Assembly: GCF_000440115.1 (NCBI RefSeq)
Contig: NZ_ALMY01000022.1
Span: forward strand, 1 to 64,000
Length of the DNA: 64,000 bases
Direction of reading: 5' to 3'
From: Streptococcus suis YS56
GTDB taxonomy: Bacteria > Bacillota > Bacilli > Lactobacillales > Streptococcaceae
A program made the translations under genes and the position numbers. This document shows positions 56,002-64,000 of this stretch, in pieces. The notes beneath the pieces are model-generated. The model was not told the DNA's origin. It saw nothing but the letters and a program-made list of their open reading frames with translations, and made no database searches. Within the stretch, counting starts at the first letter, position 1; each line of letters starts with the position of its first letter.

Positions 56002-57728
56002 TACTCTCCTCCTTCCTGGCTTTGTTGTCGTTGGTATTGTTCATAGTACCAACCTCTTTGGGCAAGCAAATCAGCTGGACGCCCTTCCTCAACGATACGC
56101 CCCTCATCCAAGACTAGTACCCAGTCTGCATGGTTGACAGCAGATAGACGATGGGTCACGATGACATTGGTTTTGCCTGCACGTTCTTTTTGAATATTTT
56201 GGATAATCTGGCGTTCTGTCCGAGCATCCACTGCCGACAAAGAATCATCTAGAATTAGCAAATCTGGCTCTCGCAGGAAAGCACGGGCGATGGAAATCCG
56301 TTGTTTCTGACCGCCAGAAATAGACACACCACGCTCACCAATCATGGTATCAAGACCATCACTCATCCGTTTTAAATCTTGACTAAAAGCTGCTGTGGCA
56401 ATGGCTTGTTCAATCTCCTCAGAGCTACTAGCTACTTTCCCAAGGGCAATATTTTCTCCAACAGACCTTGAAAACAAAATGTGTTCTTGTGGAACGTAGC
56501 CAATTTTTTCCTCTATACTAGAACGTTTAAAGTCTAAAACAGATTGATGATTGATGAAAAAATTTCCCTGACCAATCGGATACTGGCGTAAGAATTGGCG
56601 AACCAAGGTCGTTTTTCCCGAACCAGTCTTCCCAACGATACCTACAGTTTGCCCTGCTTTCAGTGTCCAATTGATGTCCTGTAGGCTGGCTCTTTCTGCC
56701 TGTGGATAACTAAAGCTATAATTTTTGAAGGAAATACTAGACAGCTCTGCAATTTCCTTAGAACCATCAGCCTCCAAATCATCACCCGTCTCAATCAACT
56801 CTTGTAGTTTTTCGAAAGATGTCTTACCAGTCTGATAAACAAGGATGAAATCTGCTAGTGTCCAAAACGGCTCTAAAAGCGAACCAACATACAATTGAAG
56901 GGCAATTACTTGTCCCAAGGTCAGTTGCCCTGCTTTCACGGCTTGTGCCCCCATGAGAAGCACGAAAATAGTAGATAATCCCAAACAGACTGTGGCTAAT
57001 GGATTATACAATGATTGCAAGGAAGTGATGCGATCCCCACCCTGAGCCAATTGCTTGGTACGAGCTTGAAATTGAGCCTTTTGGGTTGCTTTTTTACTAT
57101 AAGCCCTAGTCACTCGAATGCCTTCGATGACCTCCAAAACTTCATTATTGAGCTGGGCTACAGCTTCCCTATTAGCATCAATCGCCTTATCTTGTTTTCT
57201 CCCGATAAAAAATATACATAGTGTCATGAACAGCATCGGCAGTAAAGCTACTAGCGAAATTTTCCAATCAATAAAGAACATCGTGGGAATGATAAAAGCC
57301 AACATACCGCCTGCATAGACGACAATCATAAGACCGTAACCCACCATCTCCATCAGACCATCTACATCTGTTGAAAAACGAGTCATGACATCTCCTGAGC
57401 GGAATTTTTCATAAAATGGAGTCCGCATGGTCACTAATTTTTTAAAGGCACGTTGCTGCATGTCAAACTTGAAGTTGACAGATGCCTGAAATAATTTCAG
57501 ATGCCAAATGAAGGCTGTTGCATAGTTCAGCACTGTTACCAACAACAATAAGGTCATCTCCTGAACCAATATGGCCTGAGTCAATTCATTCTTGGTCAGT
57601 ATATCGACCATCCGCTGTATGATTTGCGTTGGTAGCAAAAGTGTGGCGTCATAAATAATCAAGGTCACAGCAACCAATAGATAGAGCCACTTATGACGCT
57701 TGATGTAGTCAAAAATTAATCGAAACAT
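56001..57728 (-). CDS. ABC multidrug exporter half-transporter 1
   Basis: The 575-residue partner has six membrane segments (about 14-310) and an ATPase domain with Walker A GKTGSGKTT, canonical signature ISGGQKQRISIARA, Walker B LLILDDSLSAVDA and His VTHRLSA. Walker B is followed by Asp (LDDS) instead of the catalytic Glu, so its own site is probably degenerate and the active composite site uses the other subunit's Glu. This is typical for heterodimeric exporters. It is first in the operon, and MITE copy 3 lies upstream. Confidence 0.92.
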   Translation of the reverse strand: MFRLIFDYIKRHKWLYLLVAVTLIIYDATLLLPTQIIQRMVDILTKNELTQAILVQEMTLLLLVTVLNYATAFIWHLKLFQASVNFKFDMQQRAFKKLVTMRTPFYEKFRSGDVMTRFSTDVDGLMEMVGYGLMIVVYAGGMLAFIIPTMFFIDWKISLVALLPMLFMTLCIFFIGRKQDKAIDANREAVAQLNNEVLEVIEGIRVTRAYSKKATQKAQFQARTKQLAQGGDRITSLQSLYNPLATVCLGLSTIFVLLMGAQAVKAGQLTLGQVIALQLYVGSLLEPFWTLADFILVYQTGKTSFEKLQELIETGDDLEADGSKEIAELSSISFKNYSFSYPQAERASLQDINWTLKAGQTVGIVGKTGSGKTTLVRQFLRQYPIGQGNFFINHQSVLDFKRSSIEEKIGYVPQEHILFSRSVGENIALGKVASSSEEIEQAIATAAFSQDLKRMSDGLDTMIGERGVSISGGQKQRISIARAFLREPDLLILDDSLSAVDARTERQIIQNIQKERAGKTNVIVTHRLSAVNHADWVLVLDEGRIVEEGRPADLLAQRGWYYEQYQRQQSQEGGE

Positions 57729-57770
57729 ATATCTCCTTTACAAATCTATAACCTATCATTTGCCACTTTA

Positions 57771-57872
57771 TCGTCATTTAGTTTTTCTTTTATTACTTCG
57801 TTAACTCGCCTTGCCTAACTCTAGTTATGCCTGCGGCTCGTTGCCTAGTACTAAAAGTAAACTAAAAGACTA
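57771..57872. repeat. 102-bp MITE-like element, copy 3
   Basis: It is nearly identical to copy 1, with TA on both flanks (57769-57770, 57873-57874) and the same orientation. It lies upstream of the ABC exporter operon. Confidence 0.85.
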
Positions 57873-57921
57873 TATTCAATGAGCAACAGTTGATAGACCT
57901 TACCTTTCTAAGCGCACAAAA

Positions 57922-57955
57922 AAGCCCAGGGAAGCATCTCACTCCACCTAGGCTT
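57922..57955 (-). terminator. Terminator downstream of the 25-codon small gene
   Basis: On the minus strand AAGCCTAGG pairs with CCTGGGCTT (57955-57947 and 57930-57922) with one G-U, followed by TTTT. It defines a transcript of about 260 bases from the promoter at 58188-58215. Confidence 0.7.
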
Positions 57956-58078
57956 GCGTAAGTCCACAAAAATAGACCAGCTCTTGAACATAGTCGACAA
58001 TTTTTATCACACCATAACCACAGTGCTTGATTGTCTCAATGTTTCAAAATATAGCCCACGAAAAACTTCATAAGTTTA

Positions 58079-58156
58079 TCAATGAGCCCTGTTTTCCTGC
58101 TTAGAAAGGAGTGTATGATAAAAAATAGCTTGCTGCATGACAAGTTGCTTGTTCAT
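58079..58156 (-). CDS. Small 25-residue protein in its own transcription unit
   Basis: The ORF has an AGGAG site 8 bases before its ATG and a close promoter. The product begins MNKQLVMQQAIFYHTLLSK and is amphipathic rather than clearly membrane-spanning; I do not recognise it. The transcript would carry about 120 bases of untranslated sequence after the stop and end at the hairpin at 57922-57955, so the unit could also be a small RNA that encodes a peptide. It lies directly downstream of tRNA-Thr on the same strand. Confidence 0.55.
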   Translation of the reverse strand: MNKQLVMQQAIFYHTLLSKQENRAH

Positions 58157-58187
58157 TTGTTTTACTCCTTTCATATTTCTAAGCCCT

Positions 58188-58215
58188 ATTCTACCACAAT
58201 AAACATTCATGTCAA
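58188..58215 (-). promoter_or_regulatory. Promoter of the 25-codon small gene
   Basis: TTGACA (58215-58210) and TAGAAT (58193-58188) are 16 bases apart, with the start point about 25 bases before the ribosome site of the small ORF. Confidence 0.7.
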
Positions 58216-58297
58216 GGGATTTTTTGACAATTGGGGCGAATTTAGGACAAAAATAAGAAAAAACCTTGTCAAACAAGGTCTTTCGATAGTATTCGAT

Positions 58298-58369
58298 GCT
58301 AGTTGCCGGGATTGAACCGGCGACCTCATCCTTACCATGGATGCGCTCTACCGACTGAGCTAAACCAGC
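58298..58369 (-). tRNA. tRNA-Thr (anticodon GGT)
   Basis: The minus strand folds into a full cloverleaf: acceptor GCTGGTT/AACTAGC, D arm GCTC-AGTCGGTA-GAGC, anticodon stem CATCC/GGATG with loop ATGGTAA (anticodon GGT, reading ACC and ACU), and T arm GCCGG-TTCAATC-CCGGC. CCA is not encoded. It is a single tRNA with no rRNA nearby. Confidence 0.95.
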
Positions 58370-58465
58370 AGTACTTGACTAGTATATCATATCTCTAAAA
58401 AAAGTCAATGGATTTTTTGGAAATATGGAAAAAAATAAAGAGAAAACAAGTCCGAAAATAAGTCA

Positions 58466-58508
58466 TTCCTAAAAATTATCTGACACTTTTAAGGAATTGT
58501 GCTATACT
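58466..58508 (+). promoter_or_regulatory. feo promoter region with an imperfect inverted repeat
   Basis: ATTCCTAAAA and TTTTAAGGAAT (about 58467-58496) are inverted copies with one extra base, followed by TATACT near 58503. It could be a metal-regulator site; the regulator is not identifiable from sequence alone. Confidence 0.4.
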
Positions 58509-58537
58509 ATTGTTATAAAAATCACAAAGGAAACGAT

Positions 58538-59008
58538 ATGAAACTGCAAAACCTTCAAGTTGGACAATCTTATTTAGTCAAAGATTGTCTAACGCAAGAT
58601 GATATTCGTAAACACTTAGCGCACTTAGGTTTGAAAGTCGGAGAAGAGATTCGCATCATTTCAAAAACCAAGACCAATGCTATTTTCCAAGTCAAGGCAA
58701 GCCGTCTAGCCCTAGACAGAGAAATTATTGAATCTCTGGTTTTAATAGAAAAGTCAGCTACGGAAATAATCAATCTATCTGAGGCACCTATTGGTAGTTC
58801 AGCTAAGGTCATGGACATCTATGCAACAGGTGCACTCCGTCGTCGCCTCATGGATATGGGACTTACAAAGAACACGCAGCTATTTCTCAAAAAAGTCGCG
58901 CCCCTGGGAGATCCAATCGAAATTACCTTGAGAGGATACGAGCTGACACTACGCAAATCCGAAGCGCAAATGATTGGTGTTCAAATCACAAGCGAGGTGA
59001 AGAAATGA
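58538..59008 (+). CDS. feoA: FeoA-type protein with two SH3-like domains
   Basis: The 156-residue protein is about twice the usual FeoA length and contains two FeoA/SH3-like domains. The first is at about 1-75 (LQNLQVGQSYLVKDCL ... HLGLKVGEEIRIISK) and the second at about 80-152 (LSEAPIGSSAKVMDIYATGALRRRLMDMGLTKNTQLFLKKVAPLGDPIEITLRGYELTLR). FeoA assists the FeoB iron transporter. The start at 58538 follows AAAGGAAA, and the end overlaps the feoB start by 4 bases. Tandem FeoA proteins are known in streptococci. Confidence 0.92.
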   Translation: MKLQNLQVGQSYLVKDCLTQDDIRKHLAHLGLKVGEEIRIISKTKTNAIFQVKASRLALDREIIESLVLIEKSATEIINLSEAPIGSSAKVMDIYATGALRRRLMDMGLTKNTQLFLKKVAPLGDPIEITLRGYELTLRKSEAQMIGVQITSEVKK

Positions 59009-61149
59009 CAAAACACATCGCCCTTGCAGGAAATCCAAATAGCGGAAAAACAACTCTTTTCAACCTCCTAACAGGAACCAACCAACATGTTGGTAACTGG
59101 CCTGGAGTCACCGTTGAAAGAAAATCTGGAACAATCAAAAAGCGAAAACATTTACTAATTCAAGATTTACCAGGTATCTACTCACTATCTCCCTACACAC
59201 CAGAAGAACGGGTTGCCAGAGATTATTTGATAGCGGACCAACCAGCTGCTATCCTCAACGTCCTTGATGCAACAAACTTGGAGCGAAATCTCTATCTGAC
59301 CTTGCAGTTATTAGAAATGGGCCTTCCTACTGTTATCGCCCTCAATATGACAGACGCCCTGAAAAGTCAAGGTCGCTCAATAAACAGCGACCAACTCTCC
59401 TATCAACTGGGAGTTCCTGTACAGCCTATCAGTGCACTAAAAAAGCTAGGTATATCCCAGCTCCTCCATGAAGTAGAAAAAATTACCAATCAGCAAGCCG
59501 AGCCAATCTATCCTCAGTATGATAAGCAATTTGAAGCCGGTCTCGCCCAAGTTATTGACCTATTATCGGATTCCATCCCAAATCATCAAAAACGCTTCTA
59601 CGCCATTAAGCTACTCGAACAAGATCAAGTCATTCTAGATCAATTGCAACTCAATGCACAAGACATGCTTGATTTGACCGAAATCATTGCCATTTTGGAA
59701 AAAATTTACGCAGACGATATGGAAGCCATTATCGTCAATCAACGCTACCAATTTATCGAGAAAATCACAGAACTGGTCACAAAAGACAGCGATAAGGCTT
59801 TTAACCTGTCTGATAACATAGACCGACTTGTTACCAATCGTTTTCTTGCCCTCCCTATCTTTGCGGCAGTCATGTGGCTGACCTACTTCCTGTCTATTCA
59901 AACGGTTGGCACAATGGGGACAGACTGGGTGAATGATGTCCTCTTCGGAGAGCTTGTTCCAGGCCTTATTCAGGAAAATCTAGATCGATTTGAAATCGCT
60001 GGCTGGCTACAATCTCTGGTCCTTGATGGCATTATTGCAGGATGCGGAGCCATTCTCGGTTTTGTACCACAAATTTTCGTCCTCTTCGTCTGCTTGGGAA
60101 TCTTGGAAGACATCGGCTATATGAGTCGCATCGCCTTTGTCATGGATAGGATTTTTAGACGTTTTGGTCTATCAGGCAAATCCTTTATTCCCATGTTGAT
60201 TTCCACAGGCTGTGGCGTTCCTGGAGTCATGGCAAGTCGGACTATTGAAAATGAACAGGACCGAAAAATTACCATTATGACAGCAACCTTCATGCCCTGT
60301 TCTGCCAAACTTCCTATCATTTCGCTGGTAGCCGGTGCTTTCTTTCCTGACAATCCTTGGATTGCTCCAAGCGCCTATTTTGTCGGTATGGCCGCCATCG
60401 TCCTATCCGGAATGGCACTAAAAAAGACCAAGCAGCTCGGTGGAGTCGCAAGCCCCTTTATCATGGAATTACCATCTTATCACTTACCGAAACTCAGTAC
60501 GGTTCTCCGGTATGCATTCGATAAAGCACTTAGTTTTATCAAACGAGCTGGTACCATTATATTTGTGACCAACATCATTATTTGGTTCAGTAGTTCCTAT
60601 AATTGGTCTTTACAAATGGTAGAAACAGATGAGAGTATCTTAGCCTCCATTGGACGCAGTTTTTCTCTCCTCTTTGCCCCACTTGGTTTCGGAAATTGGC
60701 GAGCAACTGTTGCAGCCATTACAGGTCTCTTAGCCAAGGAAACCGTCATTGCCACCTTTGGTATCCTCTATAAATTAGGAGAAACAACCGAAGAAAATCC
60801 CGAACTCTGGGGGCTTTTACAACAAGACTATACAGCATTGTCAGCCTATTCCTTCCTAGTATTCAATCTCCTCTGTGCCCCTTGTTTTGCGGCTATTGGT
60901 GCCATTCACCGTGAAATGGGAGAAGCCAAGTGGACATGGATTGCTATCGGTTTCCAAACAGGTTTAGCCTATGCAAGTAGTTTGGTTATCTATCAGATTG
61001 GTCTTGTACTTATCTACGGACAATTACCAACCGTCTGGACATTTATCGCTATCTTTCTAATTATCATAGCCATCTACAGCCTAGTGAAAAAACCAGCCAA
61101 TACCCTTCCAATCGTCACGCTAAAAACATTAGAAAAAGGAGAATATTAA
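59005..61149 (+). CDS. feoB: Ferrous iron transporter FeoB
   Basis: The 714-residue membrane transporter takes up Fe(II). The N-terminal GTPase domain has G1 GNPNSGKTT, G2 around WPGVTVERK, G3 DLPGIYSLSP and G4 NMTD. The membrane part has two Gate-type repeats, including GCGVPGVMASRTIENEQDRKITIMTATFMPCSAKLP and LLAKETVIATFG. Length is normal. It is in an operon with feoA and a small Cys-rich gene whose ATG overlaps its stop. Confidence 0.96.
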   Translation: MTKHIALAGNPNSGKTTLFNLLTGTNQHVGNWPGVTVERKSGTIKKRKHLLIQDLPGIYSLSPYTPEERVARDYLIADQPAAILNVLDATNLERNLYLTLQLLEMGLPTVIALNMTDALKSQGRSINSDQLSYQLGVPVQPISALKKLGISQLLHEVEKITNQQAEPIYPQYDKQFEAGLAQVIDLLSDSIPNHQKRFYAIKLLEQDQVILDQLQLNAQDMLDLTEIIAILEKIYADDMEAIIVNQRYQFIEKITELVTKDSDKAFNLSDNIDRLVTNRFLALPIFAAVMWLTYFLSIQTVGTMGTDWVNDVLFGELVPGLIQENLDRFEIAGWLQSLVLDGIIAGCGAILGFVPQIFVLFVCLGILEDIGYMSRIAFVMDRIFRRFGLSGKSFIPMLISTGCGVPGVMASRTIENEQDRKITIMTATFMPCSAKLPIISLVAGAFFPDNPWIAPSAYFVGMAAIVLSGMALKKTKQLGGVASPFIMELPSYHLPKLSTVLRYAFDKALSFIKRAGTIIFVTNIIIWFSSSYNWSLQMVETDESILASIGRSFSLLFAPLGFGNWRATVAAITGLLAKETVIATFGILYKLGETTEENPELWGLLQQDYTALSAYSFLVFNLLCAPCFAAIGAIHREMGEAKWTWIAIGFQTGLAYASSLVIYQIGLVLIYGQLPTVWTFIAIFLIIIAIYSLVKKPANTLPIVTLKTLEKGEY

Positions 61150-61301
61150 TGCCTACTCTTATCCTCTTTCTTATCATCGTCATCTTATTTTCTCTTGCTA
61201 TTCGCAGTCTCATCAAAGGAAAAGGATCCTGCGGAGATTGCTCCTGCGACTGTGCTATTAAGCAAGAGATGAACGAATCTTCTCACCATAGACATCCATA
61301 A
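61149..61301 (+). CDS. FeoB-associated Cys-rich small membrane protein
   Basis: The 50-residue product has one N-terminal membrane segment (about 4-21), then a Cys cluster, GSCGDCSCDCAIKQ, and a His-rich tail ending HHRHP. This matches the FeoB-associated Cys-rich group often found after feoB; its role in iron handling is unproven. The start overlaps the feoB stop codon as TAATG. It is too short for routine ORF calling but well supported by context. Confidence 0.85.
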   Translation: MPTLILFLIIVILFSLAIRSLIKGKGSCGDCSCDCAIKQEMNESSHHRHP

Positions 61302-61302
61302 C

Positions 61303-61337
61303 AAAAAGGTCTGCCTCATTATTGTGCAGACCTTTTT
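61303..61337. terminator. Convergent terminator between feo and ftsX
   Basis: AAAAAGGTCTGC (61303-61314) and GCAGACCTTTTT (61326-61337) form a perfect 12-bp stem usable from both sides. Confidence 0.9.
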
Positions 61338-61353
61338 ACATGTAGCTTGTCTA

Positions 61354-62283
61354 TTAAATTTTTAAGTAGCGGTTCATGGAAATGACTGATCCCAAGGAAC
61401 CAATAATAATACCAATTACAAAAAGTGCGCCAATCATTCCTGGAACAAAGACATTCATACTAATCAGAGACAAATCTTGACTAGCAAGACTAGCATTTAC
61501 TGAAGTATAGATCATCTTATAAAGAGAATAGACTAAAACAGAAGGTAAAATAGCTCCGAGGAACCCTACCCAGGCACCTTCCCAGAGGAATGGTCCACGA
61601 ATATAACTGTTTTTAGCACCAACCAGACGCATAATCTGAATTTCACGGCTACGAGAAATAATAGTAATTCGAATGGTATTGGAAATCAAGAAGACCGCAG
61701 TAAAGAGCAACAAACCAGTCGCTGCCAATCCCCAAGTCCGAACTAAATCAGCCAACTTGAAAATGCGCTCTGTCTCTACTTCACCATCTCGAACCTCTGT
61801 AACACCATCAATTTTTGCAATTTCTGCAGCCACAGATTTAACATAATTTGGATCTGTCGTATCAATGATATAAGCATCGTAAAGTGGATTGGCATCTCCT
61901 TGGAATAAGTTCCAAGTGTCTCCCAAGGTAGCTGTTAATTTCTGCAACTGTTCATCCTTACTTGAATAAGTAACAGATTGTACATTTTCTAAGGCTGTAA
62001 TCTGATTATACACCTTTTGATAATCTGGATTAGCTACCGTCTCTCCTGCTTCGTTCACAATCGTCTCAGCTTGATCAGTTGAGTTCGCTCTCAAGTATAC
62101 ATTGATGCGTACATTCTGCTCCAAATCCGAAGCAAGCTTTGCTGTGTTTAAAATAACTGAAGCAAATAGACCAACCAAAGTAAGAGTAATAGCTACAGAT
62201 GAAATAGCTGCAATTGTCATCCAACCATTTCGCTTCAAACTCTTCAATGATTCAATAAAGTGTCTAAAAAATCGTCTAATCAT
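61354..62283 (-). CDS. ftsX: Cell-division protein FtsX
   Basis: The 309-residue membrane protein has one N-terminal and three C-terminal membrane segments with an extracellular loop (about 45-180). With FtsE it controls a peptidoglycan hydrolase such as PcsB. I start it at the ATG of MIRRFFRHFIESL (62283), the conserved beginning; ATGs at 62292 and 62310 are alternatives, since AAGGAG lies only three bases before the 62292 one. The gene overlaps the end of ftsE by 8 bases or more. Confidence 0.94.
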   Translation of the reverse strand: MIRRFFRHFIESLKSLKRNGWMTIAAISSVAITLTLVGLFASVILNTAKLASDLEQNVRINVYLRANSTDQAETIVNEAGETVANPDYQKVYNQITALENVQSVTYSSKDEQLQKLTATLGDTWNLFQGDANPLYDAYIIDTTDPNYVKSVAAEIAKIDGVTEVRDGEVETERIFKLADLVRTWGLAATGLLLFTAVFLISNTIRITIISRSREIQIMRLVGAKNSYIRGPFLWEGAWVGFLGAILPSVLVYSLYKMIYTSVNASLASQDLSLISMNVFVPGMIGALFVIGIIIGSLGSVISMNRYLKI

Positions 62284-62968
62284 CGTATCCATACTCTCCT
62301 TGTTCTTCATCCCGTACTACTCGACCGTCTTCGATCGCGATTACCCGATGGCGGAGGGTATTAACAATCTGGCTGTTATGAGTTGCCATAAGAACCGTTG
62401 TCCCCTGCAAATTGATTCGCTCCAATAGATTCATGATTTCCCAAGAGTTTTCAGGGTCCAAGTTACCAGTTGGTTCATCAGCAATCAATACTTTAGGATT
62501 ATTTACAATGGCACGGGCAATAGCAATACGCTGTTGCTCACCACCTGAAAGTTCATTTGGGAAAGAACGAATCTTGTGCTTCAAACCAACCAAATCTAAA
62601 ACTTCCATTACACGTTTCTTGATATTCCGTGGTTTCTCACCGATAACTTCCATCGCATAAGCAATATTTTCAAAGACAGTCTTTTTAGGTAAGAGTTTGT
62701 AGTCTTGGAAAACCACTCCTACACTACGACGTAGAAGAGGAACATCTCTCTTTTTAATTTTTGCAAGGTCAAACTTACCAACCTTTAGACTCCCCTTATC
62801 GAGCTTTTCCTCCCGATACAAGAGTTTGATAAAGGTTGACTTACCTGCACCAGAAGGACCTACAATGTAGGCAAATTCTCCCGCTTCAACATTGACTGAT
62901 ACTCCGCGAAGGGCAGTCGTTCCGTTTCCATATTTCTTGGAAACGTCTTTCATTTCTATTATTCCCAT
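62276..62968 (-). CDS. ftsE: Cell-division ATP-binding protein FtsE
   Basis: The 230-residue ATPase has Walker A GPSGAGKST, signature [14 protein letters not shown], Walker B VLIADEPTGNLDP and His ATHNSQ. The start MGIIEMKDVSKKYGNGT is typical of FtsE. It is followed with overlap by ftsX and preceded by prfB, the conserved streptococcal order prfB-ftsE-ftsX. Confidence 0.96.
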   Translation of the reverse strand: MGIIEMKDVSKKYGNGTTALRGVSVNVEAGEFAYIVGPSGAGKSTFIKLLYREEKLDKGSLKVGKFDLAKIKKRDVPLLRRSVGVVFQDYKLLPKKTVFENIAYAMEVIGEKPRNIKKRVMEVLDLVGLKHKIRSFPNELSGGEQQRIAIARAIVNNPKVLIADEPTGNLDPENSWEIMNLLERINLQGTTVLMATHNSQIVNTLRHRVIAIEDGRVVRDEEQGEYGYDD

Positions 62969-63110
62969 AGGATTTCCTGTCTTAGACAGTCCTTTCTTTA
63001 GATTTGAGAACGTTTTTTCAAAATACAGTCAGTATTCTATCAAAAAACTTCCTTGGTGAGCGAAAAACGATCTCTTATTATACAAGCACCTCACTTGTAA
63101 ATACAGGTTC

Positions 63111-64000
63111 TTAGCTAATTCGCCATTTTAAATAAGCATCTATAAAGCCGTCCAAGTCTCCGTCCATAACCTTATCGACTTGAGCCACCTCATAACCAGT
63201 ACGATGATCTTTTACCATTGTATAGGGTGTAAAGACATAGGAACGAATCTGGCTTCCCCACGTAATCTCTTTCTTATCACCCTTGAGCGAGTCGACCTCT
63301 GCCGCTTTTTTCTCTTGCTCCAATTGATACAATTTAGCTTGCAAGAGTTTCATGGCACGGTCTCGGTTTCCATACTGAGTACGGTCAACAGTAGACTGAG
63401 TGACAATACCTGTTGGAATGTGGGTCAAACGAACACCAGTTGAGACCTTGTTGACGTTCTGTCCACCAGCACCACCTGAGCGGAAGGTATCCATTTTCAC
63501 TTCATCATCTCGGATTTCAATTTCAATGGTATCGTCCAACTCAGGCATGACCTCTACAGATGTAAAGGAAGTATGACGACGCTTAGCTGAGTCAAATGGT
63601 GAGATACGCACCAAACGGTGAACACCCATTTCTGACTTAAGCAAACCATAGGCGTTTGGACCAGTAAAGCTTAGAGTCACGGACTTAATACCTGCCTCAT
63701 CACCAGCTTGATAATCCAATGTTTCTACTGTAAAACCTTTGGCATTTCCATAACGCTGATACATCCGCAGAAGCATTTCACCCCAGTCTTGTGCCTCGGT
63801 ACCACCCGAACCTGGATGGATTTCCAAGATAGCGTTATTGTGATCATAGGGTTCCGACAAGAGCAAGGTCATCTCGTAGGCAGTCATGGCTTTGTCCAAT
63901 TCTGCCAACTTCTCAACCAGTTCATCCCGAACAGACTCATCTTCTGCTAGAAAGTCTAGCAAAATTTCGGATTCATCATATAAATCCAACATCTGATGGA
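63111..64000 (-). CDS. prfB: Peptide chain release factor 2 (5' end outside the window)
   Basis: The frame is open to the right edge ([10 protein letters not shown]...), so about 70 N-terminal residues, including any programmed frameshift site, lie beyond it. The visible part has the catalytic GGQ motif in [12 protein letters not shown] and the SPF stop-codon motif in [16 protein letters not shown], which is specific for RF2 and UGA/UAA recognition. The C-terminus is complete, ending in the family-typical [15 protein letters not shown]. ftsE follows after about 140 bases. Confidence 0.96.
   Translation of the reverse strand, partial: HQMLDLYDESEILLDFLAEDESVRDELVEKLAELDKAMTAYEMTLLLSEPYDHNNAILEIHPGSGGTEAQDWGEMLLRMYQRYGNAKGFTVETLDYQAGDEAGIKSVTLSFTGPNAYGLLKSEMGVHRLVRISPFDSAKRRHTSFTSVEVMPELDDTIEIEIRDDEVKMDTFRSGGAGGQNVNKVSTGVRLTHIPTGIVTQSTVDRTQYGNRDRAMKLLQAKLYQLEQEKKAAEVDSLKGDKKEITWGSQIRSYVFTPYTMVKDHRTGYEVAQVDKVMDGDLDGFIDAYLKWRIS

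Overview
The window looks like a chromosomal segment of a low-GC streptococcus, most likely Streptococcus suis or a close relative. This is inferred from gene content and order (ybeY-dgkA-era, mutM-coaE-pmrA-like-rpmG-secG-rnr-smpB, ftsE-ftsX, a sialic-acid cluster with an ABC importer) and from streptococcal-style intergenic repeats. No species-level marker was compared. Most genes are housekeeping and read on the minus strand; several accessory blocks break the order.

Layout. 0-8 kb: tgt, a DUF975 membrane protein, a probable structured small RNA, a CoA-binding protein, a lipoprotein, polA and a membrane protein with a papain-like tail. 8-16 kb: a large coiled-coil FtsX-type permease with its ATPase, then a plus-strand permease-ATPase-permease operon. 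16-21.9 kb: an AT-rich island inserted beside tpx, with a PlcR-like TPR regulator, a short untracked peptide ORF behind a strong promoter, a leaky terminator, an ABC-2 pair, a small anchored protein and a C39-peptidase ABC exporter. A divergent remnant of the tpx 3' end lies on its far side. 22-31 kb: tpx, a frameshifted hydrolase with an HxlR regulator, copA under two cop boxes, a sortase-anchored C69 peptidase, a TehB-type methyltransferase, an alcohol dehydrogenase behind a MerR-type promoter, and hicAB.

31.9-40.6 kb is the conserved smpB-rnr-secG-rpmG-MFS-coaE-mutM and era-dgkA-ybeY block, interrupted by about 900 bp of repeats and hairpins. 40.6-51.6 kb is a sialic acid / ManNAc catabolic region: an RpiR regulator, a PTS EIIBC, a broken nanE copy, an esterase, a ROK kinase, NanA, a DUF624 protein, a YhcH-type protein, an ABC importer and an intact nanE. 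Its promoter carries a perfect CcpA cre site and twin palindromes. 51.9-53.4 kb is an AhpD-like gene split by an IS630-family element. 53.5-57.7 kb holds a HAD phosphatase and a heterodimeric ABC exporter. 58-61.3 kb holds a 25-codon small gene, tRNA-Thr and feoA-feoB with a small Cys-rich protein. 61.3-64 kb holds ftsX, ftsE and the 3' part of prfB.

Three themes stand out. First, the 16-21 kb island has the architecture of a peptide production and export locus under a peptide-sensing regulator, and its likely peptide gene is easy to miss. Second, two accessory blocks are bordered by divergent 3' remnants of a neighbouring gene (tpx and nanE), which fits additive homologous recombination. Third, three 102-bp repeats share their termini with the IS630 element in the same window, suggesting MITEs mobilised by that transposase.
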